DNA of 6,869 nucleotides, from positions 1 to 6,869 of the forward strand of contig JAEWNN010000178.1 of the NCBI GenBank assembly GCA_023457035.1, given 5' to 3'. How positions within the stretch are numbered: position 1 is the first letter of the stretch; each line of letters starts with the position of its first letter. Shown here in pieces: positions 1 to 6,486 of the stretch. A program made the translations under genes and the position numbers. Source of the DNA: Verrucomicrobiota bacterium. GTDB lineage: Bacteria; Verrucomicrobiota; Verrucomicrobiia; Opitutales; Opitutaceae. The notes below the pieces were generated by a model that was given only the letters and a program-made list of their open reading frames with translations, did no database searches and was not told the DNA's origin.

Positions 1-1029
1 GAGCACGCGCTGCCGTTTTTGCGGGCGTTGATGGGGCTGGTCACCAGCGGCATCCAGACGGCGGACGGCGTGAAGCTGCTCAGCCGGCGGCTGAGCGACC
101 CGGCCTTGCGCGCGCTGGCGACGGCGCTGTGGGACCAACTCAGCCAGGGCCGCTCGCTCTCGCAGGCGATGACGGCGCAGGGCACGGTGTTCGACGAGGC
201 GACGATCAACCTGGTCGAGGCCGGCGAGGCCACGGGGCGGCTCGGTGGCGTGCTGGAGCGGTTGGTGGCCGACATGGAGGAGCGCGCGGAGATTCGCGCG
301 AAGGTGCTCGGGGCGATGGCCTACCCGGCGATGATCGTGCTCATGGCGGTGGTGGTGCTGCTGATCGTCCTGTTTTTCGTGATGCCCCGCATCGAGCTGC
401 TGCTCGCCTCGTTGCAGGGCAACCTGCCGCTGGCCACGCGGCTGCTCATGGGCCTGGCCAATTTCACCCTGCACTACGGCTGGTTCTTCGCGCTCGCGGG
501 CGCGACCGCCGCGTCCGTCTTCTGGGCTTGGCGACGCAAACCCGAGGGCCGGCTGGTCACCGACCGCTGGCTGCTGAGGGTCACCGGGCTCGGCACGTTC
601 ATCGTGGCCAACGACATCCTCCGCCTCAGCCAGTCGCTGAGCCTGCTGCTCGAGAACGGCATCAGCACGCTGCCGGCGCTGGTGATGACCGAGCGGACGA
701 TCCAGAACCGGGTGTTCCGTGCGTCGTTCGCCGAGGCGCGCGGCAAGATCGCCGAGGGCGCGGGCATCTCCACCGCACTGGCCGGCACCGGATTCTTCCC
801 GCCGCTGGCGATCGATGTGCTCTCGGTGGGCGAGAGCACCGGCAACATCGTGCCGGGGCTCAAGGATGTGGCGCGGGATTTCCGTCGGCAGATCGCGCGG
901 CAGGTCCAGGTGTTTATCGGCGTGGTGTCGTACGGGGCCTTGTTGGTGGCCGCCGCGTTCGTGGGCCTGCTCGCGTTTGGCATCATCTCCGCGGTGTTCC
1001 AGATCAGCGCGAGCCTGAAGGCGGGCTGA
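1..1029 (+). CDS. Type II secretion system F family protein (GspF/PilC-like inner-membrane platform), 5'-truncated
   Basis: This is an inner-membrane platform protein of type II secretion or type IV pilus systems; the family links the cytoplasmic assembly ATPase to pseudopilin or pilin assembly. The reading frame is open from base 1, so the true start lies outside the window. 342 residues are visible against about 400 for the family, so roughly 60 are missing. Two T2SSF repeats are seen. Each has the family's Gly-Glu-x-(S/T)-Gly element: VEAGEATG near visible residues 73-80 and LSVGESTG near 274-281. Three hydrophobic segments lie near 107-127, 157-176 and 306-332, which matches the three-helix topology of GspF. 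The stop is TGA at 1027-1029. A GspE-type ATPase gene would be expected upstream. Whether it serves secretion or pili cannot be decided from this fragment. The next gene is convergent, so this is the last gene of its operon. Confidence 0.93.
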   Translation, partial: EHALPFLRALMGLVTSGIQTADGVKLLSRRLSDPALRALATALWDQLSQGRSLSQAMTAQGTVFDEATINLVEAGEATGRLGGVLERLVADMEERAEIRAKVLGAMAYPAMIVLMAVVVLLIVLFFVMPRIELLLASLQGNLPLATRLLMGLANFTLHYGWFFALAGATAASVFWAWRRKPEGRLVTDRWLLRVTGLGTFIVANDILRLSQSLSLLLENGISTLPALVMTERTIQNRVFRASFAEARGKIAEGAGISTALAGTGFFPPLAIDVLSVGESTGNIVPGLKDVARDFRRQIARQVQVFIGVVSYGALLVAAAFVGLLAFGIISAVFQISASLKAG

Positions 1030-1042
1030 GCCGGGCGGGGCG

Positions 1043-2221
1043 CTACGGGACGAGATCGTACACTGCAACCTTCACGAGATAGCTGCGGCCGTCGCGGCGG
1101 AACAGGTACTCGATGGTGTCCGCGGTGCGCAGGTGCTTCTCGAAGCGGTCGAGGTTCCACTTCACGATCGGCTCGCCGTTGATGCCGACGATCGCGTCCC
1201 CCGGCCGGATCTGCTGGGTGGCGGCGGGGGCGTCGTCCATGACCTGGAGCACGCGCCATTCGGCGGGGAGGCGGGCGAAGCTCAGGCCGGTGGTGCGCTG
1301 CGCGGGCAACCTGACGGGCGCGTCGCGTTCCGGTGTGAGGACGACGAGGCCGCGGTGCTGGTCGAAGGTGAGCGTGAAGTGGCGGAGAATCTCCGCGCCG
1401 ATGGTCGGTAGTTGGTCGGTGAGCATCACGCGCGGTTCGCGGATCTCGACGGTACCGAGCACCAGCGTGGCGGCGAGCCGGCCGATCTGGCGGGGCGCGT
1501 CGCCGGAGAGCGTGGCGACGAGCGGTCCGGTACGCGGGCCGTGTTTGAAGGAGGGGTTGAGCCCGGTGGCGTTGAGGGTGAAGGGCAGGTTGCTGCCGGA
1601 ATCGATCAGCGCCATGAACGTGGCGGCGCCGAGCTCGACGTTGATGATCGGCCGCGTGCCGTCCTCGAGCGCGAAGGGCACGGCGATGCCCGGGATGGCG
1701 CGGGCGGGAAAGCGGGGCGAGAGCACGACGCGGCTGCGCGGGTAGTCGAGCGTGAGCAGCACGTCGCGGAAGACCGGGAAACCGAGGATGCCGTCCACGG
1801 TGACGCCGAGGTGGTTGGAGAAATCGACGAAGTCGTAGACGGCGGCGCGCACGGTGGCGAAGCTCGTGCCGCCCAGCTCGATCGAGGGCACGGTGATGCT
1901 GCCCAGCAAGGTGGCGCCGCCGGCGGCCGAGATCACCTGGACCGGGGCGAGCCCGACGTTGGGGCGGAACCCGGGGACGGTGGCGGCGATGCGGTCGGAA
2001 ACGAGGGTGACGGAGGAGCCCGTGTCGACGAGAAAGTAGTACGGTCCGGCGCCGCCGACGGAACCCTCGACGAGCAGGAGGTTGGAGACGAGGCGGCCGG
2101 GCACGACGTTCTGCCCGGGCGCGAGGCTTCCGCGGTCGAAACGCAGGGTGGTGGGGGAGGCGGGCGCGGCGAGGGCGAGAAGCGCGAGACCGGCCGCGAA
2201 CACGAGACGGAGCGGGAACAT
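1043..2221 (-). CDS. Secreted two-lobed aspartyl protease with C-terminal PDZ domain
   Basis: Predicted exported protein of 392 residues. Residues 1-21 form a signal peptide: Arg5, a hydrophobic Leu/Ala core, and an A-P-A cleavage site before Ser22. Two retropepsin-like lobes follow. Lobe 1 has FLVDTGSS with Asp66 and an ILGFPVF element at 145-151. Lobe 2 has ALIDSGSN with Asp207 and IGAEILRHF at about 274-282. Each lobe ends in a similar strand pair (LTLDYPRSRVVL and LTFDQHRGLVVL). Residues about 312-388 form a PDZ domain with the typical IRPGDAIVGINGE stretch at 338-350. Two Asp motifs in one chain suggest a self-contained pepsin-like active site; this is inference. The ATG at 2221 is chosen because GGAGG lies 4 nt upstream and the signal peptide begins there. 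An in-frame ATG at 2278 would add 19 residues and overlap the MFS stop as ATGA. It is probably co-transcribed with the MFS gene 53 nt upstream. The substrate is unknown. Confidence 0.88.
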   Translation of the reverse strand: MFPLRLVFAAGLALLALAAPASPTTLRFDRGSLAPGQNVVPGRLVSNLLLVEGSVGGAGPYYFLVDTGSSVTLVSDRIAATVPGFRPNVGLAPVQVISAAGGATLLGSITVPSIELGGTSFATVRAAVYDFVDFSNHLGVTVDGILGFPVFRDVLLTLDYPRSRVVLSPRFPARAIPGIAVPFALEDGTRPIINVELGAATFMALIDSGSNLPFTLNATGLNPSFKHGPRTGPLVATLSGDAPRQIGRLAATLVLGTVEIREPRVMLTDQLPTIGAEILRHFTLTFDQHRGLVVLTPERDAPVRLPAQRTTGLSFARLPAEWRVLQVMDDAPAATQQIRPGDAIVGINGEPIVKWNLDRFEKHLRTADTIEYLFRRDGRSYLVKVAVYDLVP

Positions 2222-2225
2222 GCGA

Positions 2226-2230
2226 CCTCC
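2226..2230 (-). promoter_or_regulatory. Shine-Dalgarno sequence of the protease gene
   Basis: On the minus strand this reads GGAGG, 4 nt before the ATG at 2221. It is the only clear ribosome-binding site in the window, and it decides the protease start against the alternative ATG at 2278, where GGAG abuts the start codon with no spacer. Confidence 0.7.
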
Positions 2231-2274
2231 GCAGAGACCGCGCCGGGCCGGAAGTGTTGCGGGTTCCGCGGGCT

Positions 2275-3597
2275 TCATCTCCGGGGCGTGGGCAGAGTGA
2301 GGGCGAGCGCCAGCGGGGCGAGGATCACGGCGGCGGCGGCGGCGTAGCAGGCGGTGGAACCGAAACGCCAATACAGCACGCCGGCGCAGACCGGGCCGAT
2401 GGCACGGGTGAGCGAGCCGAGCGCGCGGAACAGACCCATGAGCCGGCCCTGCTCGTCCTCGCCGACATAGAGCGAGAGCAGCGCCGAGAGGGCGGCATAG
2501 CAGAAGCCGGAACCGACCGAGGCGAGCCCGAGGCTGGCGTAGACGGTCGCCGGGGTGTGGGCGAACGCGAGCCAGGCCATGCCGGCGCAAGCGAGGGCGA
2601 GGCCGAGCGTACCGGCGTGTTTCTCGCCGAGACGCGGCACCAGCCGCCGGACGAGGAAACCCTGCGTGAGGACGGAGACGACGCCGGTGTAGACGAAGAC
2701 CAGCGTGAGCTCGCGCGGGGTGTAGTGCAGACGCTCGGCAGCGAGGAACCCGAGGGTGAGCTCAAGCCCGCTGAAGCCGAGGATGAAGAGCGCGTTGATG
2801 AGGATGACGCGACGCACGTGCGCGGCCGGAATCGCCAGCAGCGCACGCAGCGGATGGCGGGGGCGCTCGGCGGAAGCGGCGGCGAGGCCCGGGGTGTAGG
2901 TTTCCGCGAAGCGGCGCTGGACCCAGAGCAGGTTGAGCAGGCCGAGGGCGAAGGCGATCAGCGCCGGCACGGTGAAGGGGTTGACCCCGCAGGCGGCCAG
3001 CCCGGGCCAGCGGTCGAGCAGGTTCCAGTGGGCGGTGAGGCCGCCGAGCGCCGGACCGGTGATGAAACCGAGCCCGAAGGCGGCGCCGATCAGGCCCATG
3101 CCCTTGGCGCGATCGGCGCGGGTGGTGATGTCGCTCACGGCGGCGGTGGCGACGGAGAGGTTGCCGCTCGCGATGCCGGCGACGATACGCGAGAGGAGAA
3201 AGAGCAGGAAGGAGCCGCTGAACGCCCAGATCGCATAGCTGGCCGTGGTGCCGGCGATGGTCAGCCGCAGGACCGGGCGGCGGCCCACGCGGTCGGAACG
3301 AGCGCCCCACACCGGGGCGAAAAGGAATTGGAGCAACGAGTAGAGGGATCCGATGACGCCGGCGAAAAGCACGGCGGTGGCGCTCGGGTCGATGTTCCAC
3401 GCCCGGGCGAGGGTGTCGAAATGGCCAAGCAGCCAGCCCAAGGCGCCGCCGCGGCCCTCACGGCCGAGGTAGTAGTCGAGCATCGCCGGGAACAGTGGGA
3501 AGAACAGGGAGAAGCCGATGAGGTCGAGGTAGAGCGTGAGGAAGATCACGCCCAGCGATGCCTTCTTCGGAGCGGGAGCTGTGGTGGAGGCGGGCAC
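2275..3597 (-). CDS. MFS transporter, TetA/DHA1-like drug:H+ antiporter family
   Basis: Twelve-helix major facilitator of 440 residues in the inner membrane, of the type that usually exports drugs or metabolites in exchange for protons. TM1 carries LDLIGFSLFFPLFP (residues 25-38), like the lDxxGxGlxxPxlP element of DHA1 carriers. Motif A in the TM2-TM3 loop is GARSDRVGRR (98-107). Motif C in TM5 is GLGFITGPALGG (175-186), the antiporter signature. A charged loop near 228-262 separates the two six-helix halves. The loop between TM1 and TM2 (about 41-72) is longer than usual and predicted periplasmic. The start is GTG at 3597; no start codon is seen in frame upstream and no Shine-Dalgarno is visible. 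Starting later at the GTG for Val17 would remove the basic N-terminus before TM1. It is separated from pyruvate kinase by 174 nt with hairpins, so it is likely its own transcription unit with the protease. The substrate cannot be told from sequence. Confidence 0.9.
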   Translation of the reverse strand: MPASTTAPAPKKASLGVIFLTLYLDLIGFSLFFPLFPAMLDYYLGREGRGGALGWLLGHFDTLARAWNIDPSATAVLFAGVIGSLYSLLQFLFAPVWGARSDRVGRRPVLRLTIAGTTASYAIWAFSGSFLLFLLSRIVAGIASGNLSVATAAVSDITTRADRAKGMGLIGAAFGLGFITGPALGGLTAHWNLLDRWPGLAACGVNPFTVPALIAFALGLLNLLWVQRRFAETYTPGLAAASAERPRHPLRALLAIPAAHVRRVILINALFILGFSGLELTLGFLAAERLHYTPRELTLVFVYTGVVSVLTQGFLVRRLVPRLGEKHAGTLGLALACAGMAWLAFAHTPATVYASLGLASVGSGFCYAALSALLSLYVGEDEQGRLMGLFRALGSLTRAIGPVCAGVLYWRFGSTACYAAAAAVILAPLALALTLPTPRR

Positions 3598-3663
3598 GGT
3601 GGTAGCGGGCGCATCAGACCGCGCGCGCCGGGGAAGCGCAAGCGAATGGGCGAAGCGGGGCCA

Positions 3664-3692
3664 GGCCCAAGACGGCTCAGCGGTCTTGGGCC
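3664..3692 (-). terminator. Putative terminator hairpin downstream of pyruvate kinase
   Basis: A perfect 10-bp inverted repeat, ggcccaagac (3664-3673) with gtcttgggcc (3683-3692), encloses a 9-nt loop about 80 nt past the pyruvate kinase stop. The stem is strong, but no T-run follows it on the minus strand, so it is not a textbook intrinsic terminator. It could equally be a 3'-end stabilising structure or a leader element of the MFS transcript. Confidence 0.45.
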
Positions 3693-3694
3693 GG

Positions 3695-3728
3695 GCCGGC
3701 GCGCAGGGCTCAGGACCGCCGCGCCGGC
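3695..3728 (-). repeat. GC-rich inverted repeat after pyruvate kinase
   Basis: Nine-base arms, gccggcgcg (3695-3703) and cgcgccggc (3720-3728), are separated by 16 nt. Read leftward, it begins about 43 nt after the pyruvate kinase stop and lies immediately before the hairpin at 3664-3692. The two may act together at the transcript end. In such GC-rich DNA a 9-bp repeat made only of G and C is weaker evidence than its neighbour. Confidence 0.35.
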
Positions 3729-3771
3729 GGCAACGCCCGGTGTCGGCGCCCGCCCGCGGGATTGTGCCGGT

Positions 3772-5202
3772 TCAGGAGACCGTGCGCAGCTGGATGCTGT
3801 CCACGAGCTGGTTGTTGCTCGCGAGGATGTCGGAGACGATGACGAACTTGTCGCCGACGCTGGCGCGGCCTGTGTCGCGCAGGAGTTTGAGCGTGTTGAG
3901 CACGGTCTCCTCCGGGTGGGCGGAGAAGGGCAGGTACATGGCGTCGACGCTGCGCAGGAGCGCGAGTTGGCGTTGCGTCTCCACATTGTTGGTGATCGCG
4001 AAGATGGGCGAGTGGCGCGGGCGCAGCGCGGCGAGGCCCTGGGCCATGAAGCCCTGGCGGGTGAAGACGACGATGCCGCGGGCCGGGAGCTGGTCGGCCA
4101 TGACGACGGCGCTGTTGAGCATCTTCAGCTTGTCGGAGTTGAGCGCGAGGGCGGCGGCGAAACCGGCGCCGGGGGTCGACTCCATGCGGCGGGCGACCTT
4201 GTCGAACACCTGCACGGACTCGACCGGGTATTTGCCGACGGTGGTCTCGCCGGAGAGCATGATGCAGTCGGCCTCCTCGAAGACGGCGTTGGCGATGTCG
4301 GTGATCTCGGCGCGGGTGGGGATGGGGTTCTCGATCATCGTCTCCAACATGTGGGTGGCGATGATGACGGGGCGGCCGTACTTCAGGCAGGTCTGCACGG
4401 CGCGGCGCTGGAGGATGGGCAGCTCCTCGAAGGGGCACTCGATGCCGAGGTCGCCGCGGGCGACCATCAGGCCGTGGCAGGCGCGCACGATGTCGTCGAG
4501 GTTGGCGATGGCCTGCTGGTCCTCGATCTTGGCGATGATGCGGGCGCGGGAGTGCTGGCCGCGGAGGAACTCGGCGAGTTGCTCGATGTCGCGGCCCTCG
4601 CGCACGAAGGAGAGCGCCACGTAGTCGATCCCCTCCTCGATGCCCACGAGGGTGTCGTTGCGGTCCTTCTCGGTGAAGGAGGGGAGGTTGACGCGCACGC
4701 CGGGCAGGTTGATGTGCCGGCGGCTGCCGAGCGGGCCCGGGACGAGCACGCGGCAGCGCAGGCGGTGTTCGTTCTTCTCCAGCACCTCCAGGCGGATGAG
4801 GCCGCTGTCGACCAACACGGTGTCGCCGACCGCGACATCCTTGACGATGTCGGCGTAGTTGACGGAGACGCTGCGCACCTCCTTCTCGGGGCGGTCGGCG
4901 TGGGGGACGACGAGGAAGTCGAAGATCTCGCCGGCCTGGAGCTCAAGCGGGGCGGCGACGTCGCCGGTGCGGATCTCGGGGCCCTTGATGTCCATCATGA
5001 TGGCGACCTCCTTGCCGACCTTGGCGCTGACAGCGCGGATACGGCGGATGATCGTACGCACCCAGTCGTGCTTGGCGTGGGCCATGTTCAGGCGGAGCAC
5101 ATCGGCTCCGGCCTGGATGATGCGTTCGAGCGCGGCTTCACTTTCGGTGGCGGGCCCGAGGGTGGCGATGATCTTGGTGCGGCGAAACTGAGGACGATTC
5201 AT
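3772..5202 (-). CDS. pyk: Pyruvate kinase
   Basis: Cytoplasmic final enzyme of glycolysis: phosphoenolpyruvate + ADP gives pyruvate + ATP. The length of 476 residues fits bacterial enzymes (about 470-480). The barrel starts at KIIATLGPAT (10-19). Seen next are Arg37 and Asn39 in LRLNMAHA, Asp71 in MMDIKGPEIRTG (69-80), the B domain from about 81 to 170, and INLPGV (164-169). The catalytic lysine is Lys225 in IIAKIE, with metal ligands Glu227 and Asp251 (MVARGDLG, 246-253). Thr283 is in ATHMLETM, followed by PTRAE (295-299) and MLSGETTVGKYPVE (315-328). The C-domain is about 340-476. Oddities: the usual N-F-S-H is N-M-A-H, so the K+-ligand serine is Ala41; the usual D-T-K-G is D-I-K-G; and T-Q is T-H. 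Glu76, typical of K+-dependent enzymes, is kept. All catalytic residues are present, so activity is likely. The ATG at 5202 fits the family N-terminus; no Shine-Dalgarno is seen. It is probably a single-gene unit, since both flanking gaps are large. Confidence 0.97.
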   Translation of the reverse strand: MNRPQFRRTKIIATLGPATESEAALERIIQAGADVLRLNMAHAKHDWVRTIIRRIRAVSAKVGKEVAIMMDIKGPEIRTGDVAAPLELQAGEIFDFLVVPHADRPEKEVRSVSVNYADIVKDVAVGDTVLVDSGLIRLEVLEKNEHRLRCRVLVPGPLGSRRHINLPGVRVNLPSFTEKDRNDTLVGIEEGIDYVALSFVREGRDIEQLAEFLRGQHSRARIIAKIEDQQAIANLDDIVRACHGLMVARGDLGIECPFEELPILQRRAVQTCLKYGRPVIIATHMLETMIENPIPTRAEITDIANAVFEEADCIMLSGETTVGKYPVESVQVFDKVARRMESTPGAGFAAALALNSDKLKMLNSAVVMADQLPARGIVVFTRQGFMAQGLAALRPRHSPIFAITNNVETQRQLALLRSVDAMYLPFSAHPEETVLNTLKLLRDTGRASVGDKFVIVSDILASNNQLVDSIQLRTVS

Positions 5203-5512
5203 GGGAACGGGCGGCGAGTGAGAGAAAGTTCCTTGCGCAGGCCAAGGAAGGAAAACGATTCATGGGCGCCGGGTTGGGCGGCCCAGGAGCATGCGGGCTC
5301 GGATGACGTTTTCAAACGGTGGGTGTGCCCGGCGGACCCGGTGCGCTTCCCGCTGGTTCCGAGGAGGATGGCGAACCGCGTAGGCCGGGCCGAAGCGCAC
5401 GCCCGCCGGTGCGCGGGCCCGCCGCGTGCCCCCATGAAAACATTTAATGAAAGTTCGTGACCCGCCTGGCGGACGGAGGCCGGCACTCGCCCCGGGGGGG
5501 CCGGCGCCAAGA
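5203..5512. other. 310-nt intergenic region between the MBL hydrolase and pyruvate kinase
   Basis: No convincing gene lies here. The region must hold the 3' end of the MBL transcript and the pyruvate kinase promoter and leader. An AT-rich island at 5434-5458 stands out in otherwise GC-rich DNA. A small inverted repeat has 6-bp arms at 5401-5406 and 5413-5418. On the minus strand TTGAAA (5310-5315) resembles a sigma-70 -35 box, but the hexamer 16 nt on (CATGCT) matches TATAAT at only three of six positions. A GC-only repeat near 5480-5506 lacks a T-run on either side, so no terminator is called. Confidence 0.5.
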
Positions 5513-6325
5513 TCACCATTCCAGCACGCCGGTGCTGGAGCCGGGGGCCACCGGGGTGACGCGGAAGGGCGCCGTGCCGTCGGGCGCGGTGAGCGGCGCG
5601 AACTCGCGGGCGACGGCATCGAGGCTGTTGCAGTCGCGGCTGAGGTGGGCGAGGAAGACCTCGCGCAAGGCGGGCTCGTCCGGGTGGCGCTCGGCGAGGA
5701 AGGCGCGGGCATCCTGATTGGAGAGATGGCCGTGGCGGCCGGCGATGCGTTGTTTGAGCGACCACGGCCGTTTCGTGTCGGCCGCAAGCAGTTGCTGGTC
5801 GTAGTTGGCCTCGAGCACGAGCAGGTCGACGCCCCGGACGCGCTCGCGAACCTGTTGGGGCAGGTGGCCGAGATCGGTGAGCCAACCCAGGCGATGGCGT
5901 CGCGCGAGCAGATCGTCCTCGTGTCCCCAGTCGAAGACATAGCCGACGGGCTCGGCGGCGTCGTGCGGCACGGGGAAGGCGTCGACGGTGAGGTCGCGGA
6001 AACGGAAGCGGGAGCCGGTCTCGAAGATTTGCCAGGCGATGGGCCGGTCGAGCGTGCGGGAGAGGGCGCCGGCGGTGGCGGCGTTGGCGAAGACCTTGAG
6101 CTGGGGAAACTTCTTGAGGCCGCTCAAACCGGCGGAATGGTCGCCGTGCTCATGGGTGAGGAAGACGGCATCGATGCGGTCGAGGGATTCTCCGATCCCG
6201 GTGAGCAACTCCGCTAGCCGGCGGGCGGAGAAGCCGAGGTCGATGAGGATGCGCGATTCCTCGGTCTGCAGGAAGGCGGCGTTGCCGCTGCTGCCGGAGC
6301 CGAGGATGCAAAACCGCGAGGACAT
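5513..6325 (-). CDS. MBL-fold metallo-hydrolase, YycJ/WalJ-like
   Basis: Cytoplasmic metallo-beta-lactamase-fold hydrolase of 270 residues, close to the about 265 of Bacillus YycJ/WalJ, a family linked to nuclease activity and, in Firmicutes, to cell-wall signalling and DNA repair. The N-terminus ILGSGSSGNA (7-16) followed by LIDLGFSARRL (27-37) is characteristic. The metal-binding motif is THEHGDH with His58, His60, Asp62 and His63. Further likely ligands or active-site residues are His121 in VPHDAAEP (119-126), Asp151 in LTDLGH and His227 in LAHLSRDCN. HGHLSNQDA (198-206) is another conserved family element. No signal peptide or membrane segment is seen. The ATG at 6325 sits just before the conserved N-terminus, and there is no in-frame ATG close upstream and no Shine-Dalgarno. 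There is no WalRK two-component neighbour, so the Firmicute role should not be transferred. The exact substrate is unknown. Confidence 0.9.
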   Translation of the reverse strand: MSSRFCILGSGSSGNAAFLQTEESRILIDLGFSARRLAELLTGIGESLDRIDAVFLTHEHGDHSAGLSGLKKFPQLKVFANAATAGALSRTLDRPIAWQIFETGSRFRFRDLTVDAFPVPHDAAEPVGYVFDWGHEDDLLARRHRLGWLTDLGHLPQQVRERVRGVDLLVLEANYDQQLLAADTKRPWSLKQRIAGRHGHLSNQDARAFLAERHPDEPALREVFLAHLSRDCNSLDAVAREFAPLTAPDGTAPFRVTPVAPGSSTGVLEW

Positions 6326-6434
6326 GGGCGGAGCAAAGATCCGCGCGTCGGGCGCGCAACGGATTTCTCCACGTTCGCCCCGGGGGGCTTGCGGCCGGAA
6401 GGGCTCCCGGCCTGGCGTCGCGTAACTGGGCTGC

Positions 6435-6468
6435 GGCGACAGGCGCGGACGAGAAGGCGCTTGTCGCC
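6435..6468. repeat. 12-bp inverted repeat (hairpin) upstream of the STAS-like gene
   Basis: Arm ggcgacaggcgc (6435-6446) pairs with gcgcttgtcgcc (6457-6468) over 12 bp with a single G-T wobble; the loop is 10 nt (6447-6456). It ends 46 nt before the ATG of the rightward gene and 109 nt upstream of the leftward MBL start. It could be an operator or a leader hairpin; there is no T-run to suggest a terminator. Confidence 0.5.
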
Positions 6469-6486
6469 CGGCAAGGGACCGGCAAG
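6468..6486 (+). repeat. Direct repeat ccggcaag, 11-bp period
   Basis: Two identical 8-mers, at 6468-6475 and 6479-6486, are separated by 3 nt, so they recur about one helical turn apart. They end 28 nt before the rightward ATG. A repeated protein-binding half-site is possible, but chance in GC-rich DNA is not excluded. Confidence 0.3.

Larger units (their letters stand above)
3598..3771. other. Intergenic region between pyruvate kinase and the MFS gene
   Basis: This 174-nt gap lies between two leftward genes. It holds two adjacent GC-rich inverted repeats (3664-3692 and 3695-3728). No open reading frame with a plausible start, no clear -35/-10 pair and no Shine-Dalgarno before the MFS GTG are seen. 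A promoter for the MFS-protease pair would be expected at about 3600-3660, but none is recognisable. Confidence 0.6.

Noticed and set aside
5282..5315. A sigma-70-like promoter (TTGAAA with CATGCT, minus strand) for pyruvate kinase
   Set aside because: The -10 match is only three of six, so it is described within the intergenic entry rather than called.
2254..5460. A 1068-codon rightward open frame antisense to the MFS and pyruvate kinase genes
   Set aside because: It lies opposite two clear genes, its product is rich in Glu, Gly, Arg and Ala without recognisable domains, and it arises because GC-rich codons rarely read as stops on the other strand.
5368..5460. A 30-codon rightward frame preceded by gaggagg and ending in the AT-rich island
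   Set aside because: The purine run touches the ATG with no spacer, the product has no recognisable features, and it is isolated and opposite in direction to its neighbours.
5480..5506. A terminator after the MBL gene from the paired gccggc elements
   Set aside because: gccggc is self-complementary, the arms are only 6 bp, and no T-run follows on either strand.
5199..5885. A leftward 228-codon frame across the MBL 3' half and the gap before pyruvate kinase
   Set aside because: It overlaps the well-supported MBL gene in another frame, and its product is Arg/Pro-rich and low in complexity.
5487..6387. An identical 13-mer tcgccccgggggg on both sides of the MBL gene (5487-5499 and 6375-6387), as possible mobile-element flanks
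   Set aside because: It is a low-complexity C/G run in GC-rich DNA; no transposase, target duplication or composition change supports mobility.
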